Assembly: GCA_015057665.1 (NCBI GenBank)
Contig: SVDY01000002.1
Coordinates: forward strand, 1-64,000
DNA length: 64,000 nucleotides
Direction: 5' to 3'
Origin: Lachnospiraceae bacterium
GTDB lineage: Bacteria > Bacillota > Clostridia > Lachnospirales > Lachnospiraceae
Part shown: piece by piece, positions 33,361 to 41,917 of the stretch
How positions within the stretch are numbered: position 1 is the stretch's first letter
How the letters are laid out: each line of letters opens with the position of its first letter
Notes under the pieces: generated by a model
The model's database searches: none
The model's input: only the letters and a program-made list of their open reading frames with translations
What the model was told of the DNA's origin: nothing
Position numbers and translations under genes: made by a program

Positions 33361-33529
33361 AAAAAAAATCCCCTGCTGTTTAAGCAGGGGAATCCATATT
33401 AGAATCAAGACACAGCACCTATATCTTTTGCATAACTAGGAGTTTGTTTTGCATACACTATGCAAAACAAGGTAAAAAGACTGGTTAACTATCATAACAA
33501 ACAAGCTTCATCAAATAAGCTGCTGTGTC
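33361..33529 (-). promoter_or_regulatory. Riboswitch-like leader with terminator/antiterminator
   Basis: In the minus-strand RNA a 9-bp P1 forms between GACACAGCA (33521-33529) and TGCTGTGTC (33409-33417). It encloses a 12-bp hairpin with a GTG loop (33444-33470). After P1 comes a terminator, CCCCTGCT / AGCAGGGG (33370-33390), with eight Ts. The TGCTGT of the P1 3' strand can instead pair with ACAGCA (33374-33379) inside the terminator arm. P1 and antiterminator are exclusive, the layout of an OFF riboswitch: bound P1 allows termination. I could not match the aptamer to a known class. Confidence 0.65.
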
Positions 33530-33594
33530 CTTCTTATATATTTGTTCTCCTTCTCAAACACGGAAAGCTTCCCCGTTTCCAGAAAAACTCTTAG

Positions 33595-33631
33595 ATGAAA
33601 GCTTTGGCAGTACTATCGTTTTCTTTCATCA
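33595..33631 (-). other. Additional upstream leader hairpin
   Basis: GATGAAAG pairs with CTTTCATC across about 20 bases. It lies inside the predicted transcript but upstream of P1, so it may be part of a larger aptamer. Another hairpin, GGAAA/TTTCC, lies at about 33560-33580. Confidence 0.4.
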
Positions 33632-33689
33632 TTGGTCTTTTAGTCATGACATTTCCCAATGCTTTAGACTTTAGACTCGGATTGATTAT

Positions 33690-33734
33690 ATTGTAAAGCC
33701 TATTCCTTCGTATGTCTTGTAGTTTCCACTACAA
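33690..33734 (-). promoter_or_regulatory. Crp-type promoter of the FecBCD-type operon
   Basis: TTGTAGT-TTCC-ACTACAA (33717-33734) is a perfect 18-bp inverted repeat of the GTAGY-N4-RYTAC type. A minus-strand TACAAT (33690-33695) has its centre 33 bp away; a TATAAT overlaps it at 33685-33690. The transcript would carry a leader of nearly 400 nt. Confidence 0.6.
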
Positions 33735-33878
33735 AACAAATTATTTTTTGACAGTTTTCTTTCCACTGACACTCTGTCAGTTTCATCATTCAGATAAAAC
33801 AACTCATCATTGTATTTCCTTCTAAAACCCGTTATAATATTGTCAATACAACATTCCCCCTGCTTTTGAGGTGAAATT

Positions 33879-34086
33879 ATGAAAGAACCACTTTTTTTAC
33901 AAACACAGGCATATGATTATCTAATCAATTTTCTCCCAGGAAGGTCGAATGGATGATACTATGGCGGAACACGAACAGATTCTTACATTAATTCAGAATC
34001 ATAATATGGAAGGTCTCAAACAGCTGATGGAACATCATCTTACCATCGCTCAGAAAATCAACTTAAATATTTTAGAAAATAAATAA
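33879..34086 (+). pseudogene. GntR regulator gene with large internal deletion
   Basis: The first 17 codons (MKEPLFLQTQAYDYLIN) match the intact GntR gene at 56515. They then join, out of frame by one base, to its last ~50 codons (QEGRMDDTMAEHEQ ... LNILEN). About 440 bp encoding the winged helix and most of the ligand domain is gone. The promoter (TTGTAT-N17-TATAAT) before it is preserved. It cannot make a functional regulator. Confidence 0.9.
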
Positions 34087-34107
34087 AAATAACAATTGCG
34101 TTTACAC

Positions 34108-34148
34108 AAAAGAAGCGCTGCCTTACCATTAAGACAGCGCTTCTTTTT
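34108..34148. terminator. Terminator shared with the intact GntR locus
   Basis: AAAAGAAGCGC pairs with GCGCTTCTTTT, with T runs. It is nearly identical to 57197-57238, confirming that this is a copy of that locus. Confidence 0.8.
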
Positions 34149-34199
34149 CATGTAACAATTATAGTTTTAAGAGGAGATTCCTGCTTTTCTATTTCGTAT

Positions 34200-34343
34200 T
34201 TACTCTACTTCTGCGATACAGATTACCTGGCTGGAATCAAGACCTTTGATTAATAATGGAGCATTAGTAAAACGAACGATCTTAGCATCTTTAGGAAGTT
34301 CGGAAAGATGCATATCTTCGATTGCACATACGAATTTGCCTGT
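34200..34343 (-). pseudogene. 3' remnant of a cyclase-family gene
   Basis: The last 47 codons (TGKFVCAIEDMHLSELPKD ... ICIAEVE) match the C terminus of the intact protein at 57290, almost residue for residue. Upstream codons in the open frame derive from the end of dinB read in another frame, so the apparent 98-residue protein is not a real gene. It is the second half of the decayed GntR/cyclase locus. Confidence 0.88.
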
Positions 34344-34407
34344 TTTGCATTCATTGTACTGTTTCAACTGTCCTTTTTCTTTCATCACACTTAAGCAGGA
34401 AGCGCTT

Positions 34408-35628
34408 TTATCCCCTGAAGTGCCTGCGCATATATTCCACTGTTTTATGAAGAACTTCTCCCTGATATATTTTTTCAAGATTTCCGGCAAAGTCAAGATG
34501 ATACCTTTCTTTCAGAGTTTCTAAAAGACTTTTCAGTTTCTCTTCCTGCCTGTCTTTCACTTCACCAAAATAATCCTCAAGCGTCATCTGGCGCCCTTCT
34601 TCTCCTGCCAGATTATAGATACCCACACCAACCAGACGCACCGGCCGCTGTTCTACTAAATCTAACAGACGTACTGCTTCTTCATAAATAGGAACTGCAC
34701 AGTCACAGGCAGAGGTAATCCTTGATCTTGTGATTCCTTTCATATCTTCATATGTGAGTTTTAACGTCACTCCGTTCCCATGAAGATGATACTTTTTCGC
34801 TCTGTGTTCTACACAGAGCGAAAGTAATAAGAGCACATCTTTTAATAACTCATAATTGTCAACATCCTGTTGAAAGGTTACTTCTCTGCTGATGGATTTG
34901 GCATCTTCCGGACGATACGGAATGACTTTTCTGTCGTCGATGCCTAAAGCAATTCTTGTAATCCACTGTCCCTGCTTTCCTAAAATACGAATCACTGTAT
35001 CTTTATTTTCCTGAACATCACGAACCGTATGAATCCCCCAGGTATAGAGCTTTTCCGCTGTTGCCTTTCCTACCGTAAAAAGGACTCTTACATCCCGGTC
35101 AATAATAAGATTTACAAAATCCTCTGCTGTTGGAATCTCAAAATATCCATCCGGCTTTTTCTCTTCACTTGCTGTTTTGGCAGCTGTCTTGGAATAGGCC
35201 ACCCCTACAGAACAGGTAAGTCCAAGTTCGTTCTTTGTCCGCTCCTTAATAAGATGTGCGATTCTTCTTGCCCCTTCTAAGTCTTTTGCCTGTTCTGTTA
35301 CATCTAGATAAGCTTCGTCAAGGGCAATTCCTTCGTCTGCACCTGCGTAGGTATCCCAGATTTCGTGAAGCTGTCTGGATACTTTCTTATATTTGTCAAA
35401 GTCAGGATGTTTATAGATTCCATTGGGGCAAAGACGGTATGCATCTTTAATATTCATCCCTGAATGAATCCCATACTGTCTCGCTTCATAGCTGCAGGTA
35501 GCAACGACGCCTCTCTCCCAGGGCATGGAGCCAATAATGAGCGGCTTTCCACGAAGAGAGGGATTATCTCTTATCTCAACGGAGGCATAAAAAGCATCCA
35601 TATCTACATGTATGATAATCTGATTCAA
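34408..35628 (-). CDS. dinB: DNA polymerase IV
   Basis: This 406-residue Y-family polymerase opens with IIHVDMDAFYASVEIRDNP, carries the CSYEARQYGIHSGM and EAYLDVT catalytic segments with the metal-binding acidic residues, and has a little-finger domain in the C-terminal third. It copies past damaged bases and is usually DNA-damage induced. The start is TTG, ten bases after AAGGAGG. The C terminus abuts the decayed cyclase fragment at 34343, so its last residues may have been altered by that rearrangement. No clear LexA box was found upstream. Confidence 0.93.
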   Translation of the reverse strand: MNQIIIHVDMDAFYASVEIRDNPSLRGKPLIIGSMPWERGVVATCSYEARQYGIHSGMNIKDAYRLCPNGIYKHPDFDKYKKVSRQLHEIWDTYAGADEGIALDEAYLDVTEQAKDLEGARRIAHLIKERTKNELGLTCSVGVAYSKTAAKTASEEKKPDGYFEIPTAEDFVNLIIDRDVRVLFTVGKATAEKLYTWGIHTVRDVQENKDTVIRILGKQGQWITRIALGIDDRKVIPYRPEDAKSISREVTFQQDVDNYELLKDVLLLLSLCVEHRAKKYHLHGNGVTLKLTYEDMKGITRSRITSACDCAVPIYEEAVRLLDLVEQRPVRLVGVGIYNLAGEEGRQMTLEDYFGEVKDRQEEKLKSLLETLKERYHLDFAGNLEKIYQGEVLHKTVEYMRRHFRG

Positions 35629-35691
35629 TTTCTGCCTCCTTTTTGTCGATTTTCTTCCTATAATACTTATGACAAATTCAAGTCTCCTCTG

Positions 35692-36519
35692 TCAGACTTG
35701 GTTCGGGGGCGTCCCACATATGATATACTCTATCAGACAAGCCACACCGTCTTCCTCACAAGACTTTGTCACATAATCGGCTTCCTCTTTCACTTCCTTT
35801 TGTGCATTCCCCATGGCGGCTCCAAGACCTGCATACTGAATCATCGTCAGGTCATTATAGCCGTCTCCGCAGGCTGCCACTTCTTCCCGACAGAATCCGA
35901 GAGATTCAGCCAGATTTTTCAGTGTACTTCCCTTATGAATCCCTCTCGGCACAAATTCCAGATAATAAGGTTCGGAGCGGAAACTTTCCACTTTCGGACC
36001 GAATAAACTTTTACTGATTGGTTCCATTTTTAGAAGTTCCTCCGGATTTCCTGCAATCATGCATTTGCTGATTGGTTTATCCTCATACTCTCTAAAATCT
36101 TTTGTTTCTTTTAATGTCATGCCGTTGACAAATGCTTCGTGAATAATGATTGGGTCCGTTACATCGTTGGTAACCATAAAAGAGTCATCATAAGTAAGCA
36201 TATTGCACCCATGTTCTTTGGCAAACTCATAATATTTCCCAGTCTGCCCCATAGGAAGAAGTTCTCTTTTTATCACTTCGTCACTGGCACAATCCACAAT
36301 GACCGCACCATTATGAGCCATAATATAACCGCCGTAGAGATTTAAGCATAGTTCTTTCGCTGTCTCTTTCATTCCGTAGACAGGTCTTCCGGATAAAATG
36401 GCGATTTTCACACCCTGCTTCTGGATAGCAAGAATGGCTTGTCTTACTTTGTCCGATATAATGTTGTCACGGTTACGAATGGTACCGTCAATGTCCAATC
36501 CGAGCAGTTTATACTTCAT
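35692..36519 (-). CDS. Cof-type HAD-superfamily hydrolase
   Basis: This 275-residue protein has HAD motif I (LGLDIDGTIRN), motif II (ILSGRP), the lysine region HKGSTLKNLAE and motif IV GDGYNDLTMIQYAG, with a Cof-type C2 cap between. Family members dephosphorylate sugar phosphates or flavin/pyridoxal phosphates. It is monocistronic or paired with dinB, 63 bp downstream. Substrate is not assignable. Confidence 0.9.
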   Translation of the reverse strand: MKYKLLGLDIDGTIRNRDNIISDKVRQAILAIQKQGVKIAILSGRPVYGMKETAKELCLNLYGGYIMAHNGAVIVDCASDEVIKRELLPMGQTGKYYEFAKEHGCNMLTYDDSFMVTNDVTDPIIIHEAFVNGMTLKETKDFREYEDKPISKCMIAGNPEELLKMEPISKSLFGPKVESFRSEPYYLEFVPRGIHKGSTLKNLAESLGFCREEVAACGDGYNDLTMIQYAGLGAAMGNAQKEVKEEADYVTKSCEEDGVACLIEYIICGTPPNQV

Positions 36520-36610
36520 TTAAATTACTCCACTCACCCTTCTATCATATAACAGCAGGTATTCATCATTGCATACATGTTCCAGAAAATGTCTGCCGCT
36601 TATTCCATTT

Positions 36611-37564
36611 CTATAACTGAGGCAGAATCTCTTCCCACACAGTATCAATAAGAGGCTGTACATCAGAATTCATGGCCTGTACCCCAATTACTGCATTCTT
36701 CTCTGGAAGGATAATGACAAACTGTCCCTCACGGCCATAGCATCTGTAACTATTTTCAGCTCCATGATTAATCCAGAAGTAGAAGCCATATCCTTCTTCT
36801 TCATCAATGGCATTGCCTGCAGGATTAATATGAGAAGATGCCACATGACAGGAACCTGCTGTCTTAATCCACTCTTCAGACAGGAATCGTTTTCCTCTAT
36901 ATACACCGCCGCCTGCATAGAGTTCGCCAAGTTTGACCATATCTACAATATCAAGATATAAGTCACTTGCCGCAAAGGTATGTCCCTTAAAATCTGCATC
37001 CCACTGTGGTTTGTCCATACCAATCGGTCCCCAGAACTTCTCATAGAGATAATCTCTTATAGACATACCAACTGCTTTTTCAAGCATTCGTCCTGCCACA
37101 TAAGGAGCAAGGTTGCCATAACTGAATTTCTCTCCCGGCTCATAAACCATCGGACAGGAAAATGCAAATAAAAGCCATTCGTCCATCATTTCCTTCGGCA
37201 GTTTTTCATCTGTCTCTCCACGAAGCTTTCTTCTATCTACAGCCATCAAATGAGGCTGTCCATGTCCGGATGTCATGGTAAGCAGATTATATAATGTTAC
37301 TTTCTTCCATCTTGGATCAATATCTTCCGGAATCAGATCTGCAAACATATCCACCGGTTTGTCTTCAAGACTTAACTTTCCTTCTTCAATAGCAAAACCA
37401 ATAGCTGTTGCTGTATGGCTCTTTGCAACGGAAAACACATTATGAATAATGGTATCTGTAAAACGATGAAGGCCCAGAATGGTACCGTCTTTTATTGCCA
37501 TTACTGCATCTACATTAAGATTTTTTTCATTAACCGCATTTATAAAACCTTCCAAACTAAACAT
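36611..37564 (-). CDS. Beta-lactamase-fold serine hydrolase
   Basis: The protein has 317 residues. It has the active-site SVAK tetrad (SxxK, near residue 46), a YGN motif in EKFSYGNLAPYV (YxN, near 148) and a C-terminal GREGQFVIILP strand. No signal peptide is present, so it is probably a cytoplasmic esterase or peptidase-like enzyme rather than a resistance beta-lactamase. CAGGAGG sets the start. It diverges from the FGGY kinase gene. Confidence 0.87.
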   Translation of the reverse strand: MFSLEGFINAVNEKNLNVDAVMAIKDGTILGLHRFTDTIIHNVFSVAKSHTATAIGFAIEEGKLSLEDKPVDMFADLIPEDIDPRWKKVTLYNLLTMTSGHGQPHLMAVDRRKLRGETDEKLPKEMMDEWLLFAFSCPMVYEPGEKFSYGNLAPYVAGRMLEKAVGMSIRDYLYEKFWGPIGMDKPQWDADFKGHTFAASDLYLDIVDMVKLGELYAGGGVYRGKRFLSEEWIKTAGSCHVASSHINPAGNAIDEEEGYGFYFWINHGAENSYRCYGREGQFVIILPEKNAVIGVQAMNSDVQPLIDTVWEEILPQL

Positions 37565-37658
37565 ACTTCTACCTCCTGTTTTTGTGGAAAGAATCTAAAA
37601 ATAATGTTACTATTAAGATATCACAAAAATCGTAAATTTTAAATAGGAGGTAAATGAA

Positions 37659-39222
37659 ATGGCTAAATTTGTTGTAGGTATCGATGCAGGTACAACCGGT
37701 CTTAAAACAATGATTTTTGAACTGAACGGCAATCCGGTTGCTCATGCATACAGAAGCTACCCTTGTACTTTTCCTAACGCTGGATGGGTAGAGCAGAATC
37801 CTTGGGATTTATGGAACGCATTATGTGAAACATCCAAAGAAGCGATTGCAAAGTCCGGAATTGATCCTCGTGAGATCGGTTCCATCGCCATCTCCAGCCA
37901 GCGCGGTACATTCTTTGCCATCGACAAAGACTGGAATCCAATCGAAGACTCCATCGTATGGAGTGACGTTAGAGCAACCAAAGAAGCTCAGTGGATCGGT
38001 GAACATTTTGGTATTGATAAATATTACGGCATAGCTGCTTCTGCCATGACTCCTGGATTTTCTTATTCCAAGTTCAAATGGGTCAGAGACAACCGTCCGG
38101 ATCTTTATGACAAAGCATATTTGTTTGTAAACGGTCAGGAATGGCTCCTTCACCAGTTAGGTTCTGAAGAGGTTTTTACAGACCCATCTTCTCTTGCAAT
38201 GAACGGTATGATGGATGTTGCAAAACTTGACTGGTCTGATGAATTATTAGATGCAATCGACGTTTCCCGTGCCAAATTACCACCGGTAAAACAGCCGGCT
38301 CGCCAGGTAGGAGGCGTATCTAAGAAAGCTTCCGAACTGACAGGATTTGCTGTTGGCACACCTATCTGTGTGGGCGGCGGCGATCAGCAGTGTGCAGCCG
38401 TTGGATCCGGTATTATCAAAGAAGGCATGGCTGAGATTACGATTGGTACAGCTGGCGTTATTGTAGCCGCTGTAGATAAAGGTATATCCGGAACCTCAGC
38501 ATGAAATTTATTTTTCAGGACATGCAAACCCAGGCAAATGGGATATGGAAGGCCAGGTAACTATGGCAGCTTCCAACTTAAAATGGTACAGAGATACCTT
38601 CTGTGATACAGAAGCAGCTGTAGCAAAAGCAACAGGCAAAGATGTTTATGATATTATCTGTGAAGAAGCAGCAAAAGCTGCAGTAGGAAGTCGTGGATTA
38701 CTTTACTTCCCATTCCTCCAGGGTCAGCTCACCCCTTACTACTGTGATTCTGCCCGTGCAGGTTATGTCGGTATCACTCCTGCTCACGGCAAACCGGAGA
38801 TGGCAAGAGCCGTATTAGAAGGTGTTGCTTACGAACTTAACATGAGTATTGATGCAATGCAGCGCGTTCTTGGACGTCCATTCGACGTAATCAGACTTTC
38901 CGGCGGCGGTGCCAAATCTCCATTATGGCGCCAGATTCAGGCAGACGTATACGGTGTTCCTGTTGAGAAACTTAAAATCTTCGACTGCGGTCTTGTAGGT
39001 TCTGCAGCCCTTGGTGCAACTGCTGTTGGACTTTTTGGCAGCGTGGAAGAAGCTGTTGCAAGCATGGTACATACTGATGGTTTCGTAGAGCCAAATATGG
39101 CAAACCATGAAATCTACAAAGAATACTTCGGTATCTTCCGTGATGCTTTCCTTGCATGGCGTGACAGAGGAATATATGACAGACTGGCAGCAGCCGCTGA
39201 AAAACACTGGAATGCAAAATAA
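37659..39222 (+). pseudogene. FGGY-family carbohydrate kinase, frameshifted
   Basis: The first 281 codons (GIDAGTTGLKTMIFELNGNP opening, ISSQRGTFFAID, CVGGGDQQCAAVGSG, TIGTAGVIVAAVDK) run into a TGA at 38502. The remainder continues in the +1 frame from about 38482, giving VYPEPQHEIYFSGHANPGKW and then the C-terminal domain (RLSGGGAKSPLWRQI). Removing one G at 38481-38482 restores a single ~520-residue xylulokinase-like protein. It is a recent lesion, a sequencing error or, less likely, programmed frameshifting. The rest of the gene is well conserved, so decay is recent if real. Confidence 0.85.
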
Positions 39223-39257
39223 ATAAAAAACGGGACGTTGGAATAATAAGGTTCCAA

Positions 39258-39344
39258 AAGAAAAGTGCAGCAAATTTGCCAAAATCCTTAGGTCACAAAG
39301 CATTGTGACGATGCGGATTTCGTGCAAATTGCTGCACTTTTCTT
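39258..39344. repeat. 87-nt compound hairpin between converging genes
   Basis: The outer arms AAGAAAAGTGCAGCAAATTTGC and their complement pair with one bulge (each arm under 23 nt). Inside are AAATCC/GGATTT and a tight GTCACAA-AGCA-TTGTGAC hairpin. It may be a bidirectional terminator, since T and A runs flank it, but it is larger than others in the window and could be a small nonautonomous repeat. Confidence 0.6.
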
Positions 39345-39380
39345 ATTCATAGTTGTGTTTTGCAACTCCCAGTTTTTATT

Positions 39381-40232
39381 TTACTCACTAAATCCTGCAA
39401 TACCAAATGCACCAGGGCCGCCATGAGTCGTAATAACAGCTCCCGCCTTAATCCACTGAATCCGTTCAAAACCACATTCTTTTGCAGTTGCTTCTGCTGT
39501 TTCCATTACTTCTTCTGACAAGCCAACGGTTTTGATCATCCAGATTTCGTCTTTTTTCAACTGATAGGATTCTGCGTATTCCCGAATGAGCTTGTCTGCC
39601 AGTTTTTTCATCTTACCACGGTATTTCTTTGTTGCAACCAGTTTTCCATCTACAAATTCAATACATGGATGAATGCTTAAAATCTTAGCACCCATATAGG
39701 CTGCGTTGCTTACACGGCCGCCTGCATGAAGGAAATCTAAGTTATCCGGAAGGAAACACATCTTTCCATGTTCAATGAACTCTTCTGCCTTCTTCACTAA
39801 TTCCTCGAGAGAGATATCCGGGTTTTCCTGCAAGATGCGTGCAACAGAGATAACAATTGCTCCCTGTCCTGCAGATGCCTTCTTTGTATCAATAGCTGTA
39901 ATATAATCTCTGCCTTCTGCTGCAATCAGAGCATTCTGATAAGTACAGGTTGTAACAGCGGAATAAGCCAGATATAAAATATGGGCTTCCGGATATTTTC
40001 CATGAAGTTCATCAAATCTTTCTTCAAAGTCAACCGGTGTGGTGGCACTGGTTTTAGGAAGCTTTCCTGTACTTTCATAGTAATCCACGATTTTTTCCAC
40101 TGGGAAAGTACCATCATCTAATGTTTCATTGTCAAAATTTACATGCATAGGCACGATTTCAATATCATATTGTGCTGCCAGTTCTTCATTAATATCAGAA
40201 CCTGTTTCGGCCATAAGGATTATCTTTTTCAT
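39381..40232 (-). CDS. DegV-family fatty-acid-binding protein
   Basis: This 283-residue protein has the DegV two-domain fold: MAETGSDINEELAAQYDIEIVPMHV at the N terminus, KTSATTPVDFEERF, the LAYSAVTTCTYQNA lipid-contact segment and FLPDNLDFLHAGGRVSNAAY. DegV/FakB proteins bind a fatty acid and present it to a FakA kinase for phospholipid synthesis. No kinase gene is in the window. GGAGAG sets the start. Confidence 0.92.
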   Translation of the reverse strand: MKKIILMAETGSDINEELAAQYDIEIVPMHVNFDNETLDDGTFPVEKIVDYYESTGKLPKTSATTPVDFEERFDELHGKYPEAHILYLAYSAVTTCTYQNALIAAEGRDYITAIDTKKASAGQGAIVISVARILQENPDISLEELVKKAEEFIEHGKMCFLPDNLDFLHAGGRVSNAAYMGAKILSIHPCIEFVDGKLVATKKYRGKMKKLADKLIREYAESYQLKKDEIWMIKTVGLSEEVMETAEATAKECGFERIQWIKAGAVITTHGGPGAFGIAGFSE

Positions 40233-40358
40233 ATTCTCTCCATTTCCTGTTAAACAAGTTATTTATAAACATATTATCTCGTTTTCATTACTGCGTCAAG
40301 TAGTGTGATTCTTGCGAAGCATTTTTATTCTATGGAAATGTAGTTTCCTCATACAAGA

Positions 40359-40399
40359 AAACGACATCCGGCATATCACAATGATTCCAGATGTCGTTT
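40359..40399. terminator. Terminator between DUF218 and DegV genes
   Basis: AAACGACATC pairs with GATGTCGTTT with a 21-base loop and T-rich flank after the DUF218 gene stop. Confidence 0.75.
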
Positions 40400-40405
40400 G
40401 TCTAA

Positions 40406-41356
40406 TTAATGATTCTTTTTCTTTTTAAGTGTAATTAAAATGATACCGGAAACAGTTCCTATAACAGCAGCAACAATTCCAACCATCACATCTTCAGAAA
40501 GTCCTTCTCCTTCAGCTTTAAAATAGCCGCAATTCTCTGCCACGGAACGCACTCCTTTTGCCTGAAGTTCAAAGCTTTCATAGCTCTCTTCTCCTGTATA
40601 ATATCCAACACCGGCTGCAATCTCAATCGGCTCTGTACCTGTCTTGTATGCATCCAGCATAAATGTGGAATGGAACAAGATGCTTCCTCTGGCCACATGA
40701 TAGTCGCTGGTCAGGATTACAACAGAGTCTACACTTTCATATTTTTCTTTTAAAATAGAAAATGTATTCGCCGCATTACCTACTGTATCAGGAGCCTTAT
40801 CTTCTACAATTAAGCGGTTCTCACTAAGTCCCTGTTCCAGCAGCCACTGTCCCATCAGGCCGCCCTCTGTCACATTCGGATTTTTGTCGGCAGTTCCGCC
40901 GCCTGTTACTGCAATATAACAATTCGGATATTGTTCCGCTATTGCAAGACCTAATTCCAATCTTCCAATCAGTTCCTCTGTCATGGTTCCGTCATCATTT
41001 AACTTCTTTCCTAAAATGACAACACAAAAGGAATCATCTTCCGGCAGATTCTCAGGCACTTTATCTAACTGGACTTCCATCTCTGTGTTGGCATAGCTCC
41101 AGAAATTCATGATATTTTCCCAGACTGCACCTAATTCCTGATCTTCTTCCTTTATTTTAGCAATGTTCTTTTCAATATTTTTCCAGGCATTTTCCTGTCC
41201 TTTTCCATAATCGCTGATCATCTGCCCAATCCGGTCATCGGTAGTTAAATTACCAGAACTGGCAATGATAAACAGAAGAACTCCTATTACTAACAGGGAA
41301 CCGATTAAGATTCCGGTCTTTTTCATTCGTCTTTTAAATACTTCATTTTTGTTCAT
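40406..41356 (-). CDS. YdcF/DUF218-family membrane protein
   Basis: This 316-residue protein has an N-terminal helix (~14-33), a helical extracytoplasmic segment, then the DUF218 domain (~105-275): CVVILGKKLNDDG, ERL..GLAIAEQYPNCYIAVTGGG, MGQWLLEQGL, EDKAPDTVGNA and VILTSDYHVARG. A second membrane helix (~290-310) ends it. ElyC/SanA-type members affect envelope lipid or peptidoglycan. The two flanking helices suggest both ends are anchored. It is monocistronic. Confidence 0.85.
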   Translation of the reverse strand: MNKNEVFKRRMKKTGILIGSLLVIGVLLFIIASSGNLTTDDRIGQMISDYGKGQENAWKNIEKNIAKIKEEDQELGAVWENIMNFWSYANTEMEVQLDKVPENLPEDDSFCVVILGKKLNDDGTMTEELIGRLELGLAIAEQYPNCYIAVTGGGTADKNPNVTEGGLMGQWLLEQGLSENRLIVEDKAPDTVGNAANTFSILKEKYESVDSVVILTSDYHVARGSILFHSTFMLDAYKTGTEPIEIAAGVGYYTGEESYESFELQAKGVRSVAENCGYFKAEGEGLSEDVMVGIVAAVIGTVSGIILITLKKKKNH

Positions 41357-41422
41357 GTAGATTCTCTCCTTGTATGTTTATTATTCTCATATATTATAAA
41401 ACAATAATTTATGGAATTTTTA

Positions 41423-41468
41423 AAAAGGTGTAGAATTCTTGATAATTTAATAAGACTCTACACCTTTT
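41423..41468 (-). terminator. Terminator of the 64-residue protein gene
   Basis: AAAAGGTGTAGA pairs with TCTACACCTTTT. Its homologue at 15481-15526 lies beside the truncated copy of the same gene. Confidence 0.85.
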
Positions 41469-41485
41469 AACAAATCAACTAATTG

Positions 41486-41680
41486 TTACTGCTTTTTGTC
41501 CTCATCACACACGAATATTTTTTCTCGAATTAATTCTTTTACTTCTTCTGGAATATCTAACTCATCAATCTTTACAAAACGAACAAATAAATCATTTAAA
41601 TCTCTTGCATGTTCCAACTGTCGGGAAAGTTTATTAATCATTTCACTTGCATTTTCACCCACGTTACTAATATCCTCCAT
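41486..41680 (-). CDS. Small acidic coiled-coil-like protein, unknown function
   Basis: The protein has 64 residues, is highly charged and probably all-helical (EMINKLSRQLEHARDLNDLF), with one Cys near the C terminus (FVCDEDKKQ). I start it at the ATG at 41680, seven bases after AGGAG; an ATG two codons earlier overlaps that site. A truncated relative with its terminator lies at 15543. Two copies in a 26-kb interval suggest a mobile or frequently duplicated small gene. No family is recognised. Confidence 0.65.
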   Translation of the reverse strand: MEDISNVGENASEMINKLSRQLEHARDLNDLFVRFVKIDELDIPEEVKELIREKIFVCDEDKKQ

Positions 41681-41857
41681 ATACATACTCCTTTCCTGTT
41701 AATGTATTTTTATTATACAAAAAAGAAGTTACTGGTGTAAAGCCTTATTAAATTATCAATTTTCCAATACTCATTATTTCTATCTATTTCTATCATATAA
41801 CACCACCTTCATATTTTCAACTTTATTTCTATATTTTTACATTTATATAATAATAAA

Positions 41858-41908
41858 CAGCTGCCCATAAGCTAATTATAAATTGAATTTAACTTATGAA
41901 GCAGCTTT
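41858..41908. terminator. Terminator of the Gfo/Idh/MocA gene
   Basis: AACAGCTGCCCATAAG pairs imperfectly with CTTATGAAGCAGCTTTT around an A/T-rich loop, just beyond the stop at 41918. Confidence 0.7.
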
Positions 41909-41917
41909 TGTTCCTTC

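Noticed and set aside
33447..33469. Palindrome TTTTGCATA-CAC-TATGCAAAA as a protein operator
   Set aside because: It lies inside the predicted leader RNA, and its 12-bp stem is better explained as the internal aptamer hairpin.
33361..33720. Cobalamin riboswitch
   Set aside because: GATGA and GGGGAAG fragments occur, but the B12-box (GCCACTG and AGCCxGGxxACCTGCC type) is not present in the right order.
34200..34496. 98-residue protein as a real gene
   Set aside because: Its first half is dinB DNA read in another frame; only the last 47 codons are homologous to the cyclase-family protein.
38545..39222. Second, independent kinase gene
   Set aside because: It continues the upstream kinase in the +1 frame, has no ribosome site and lacks an N-terminal domain.
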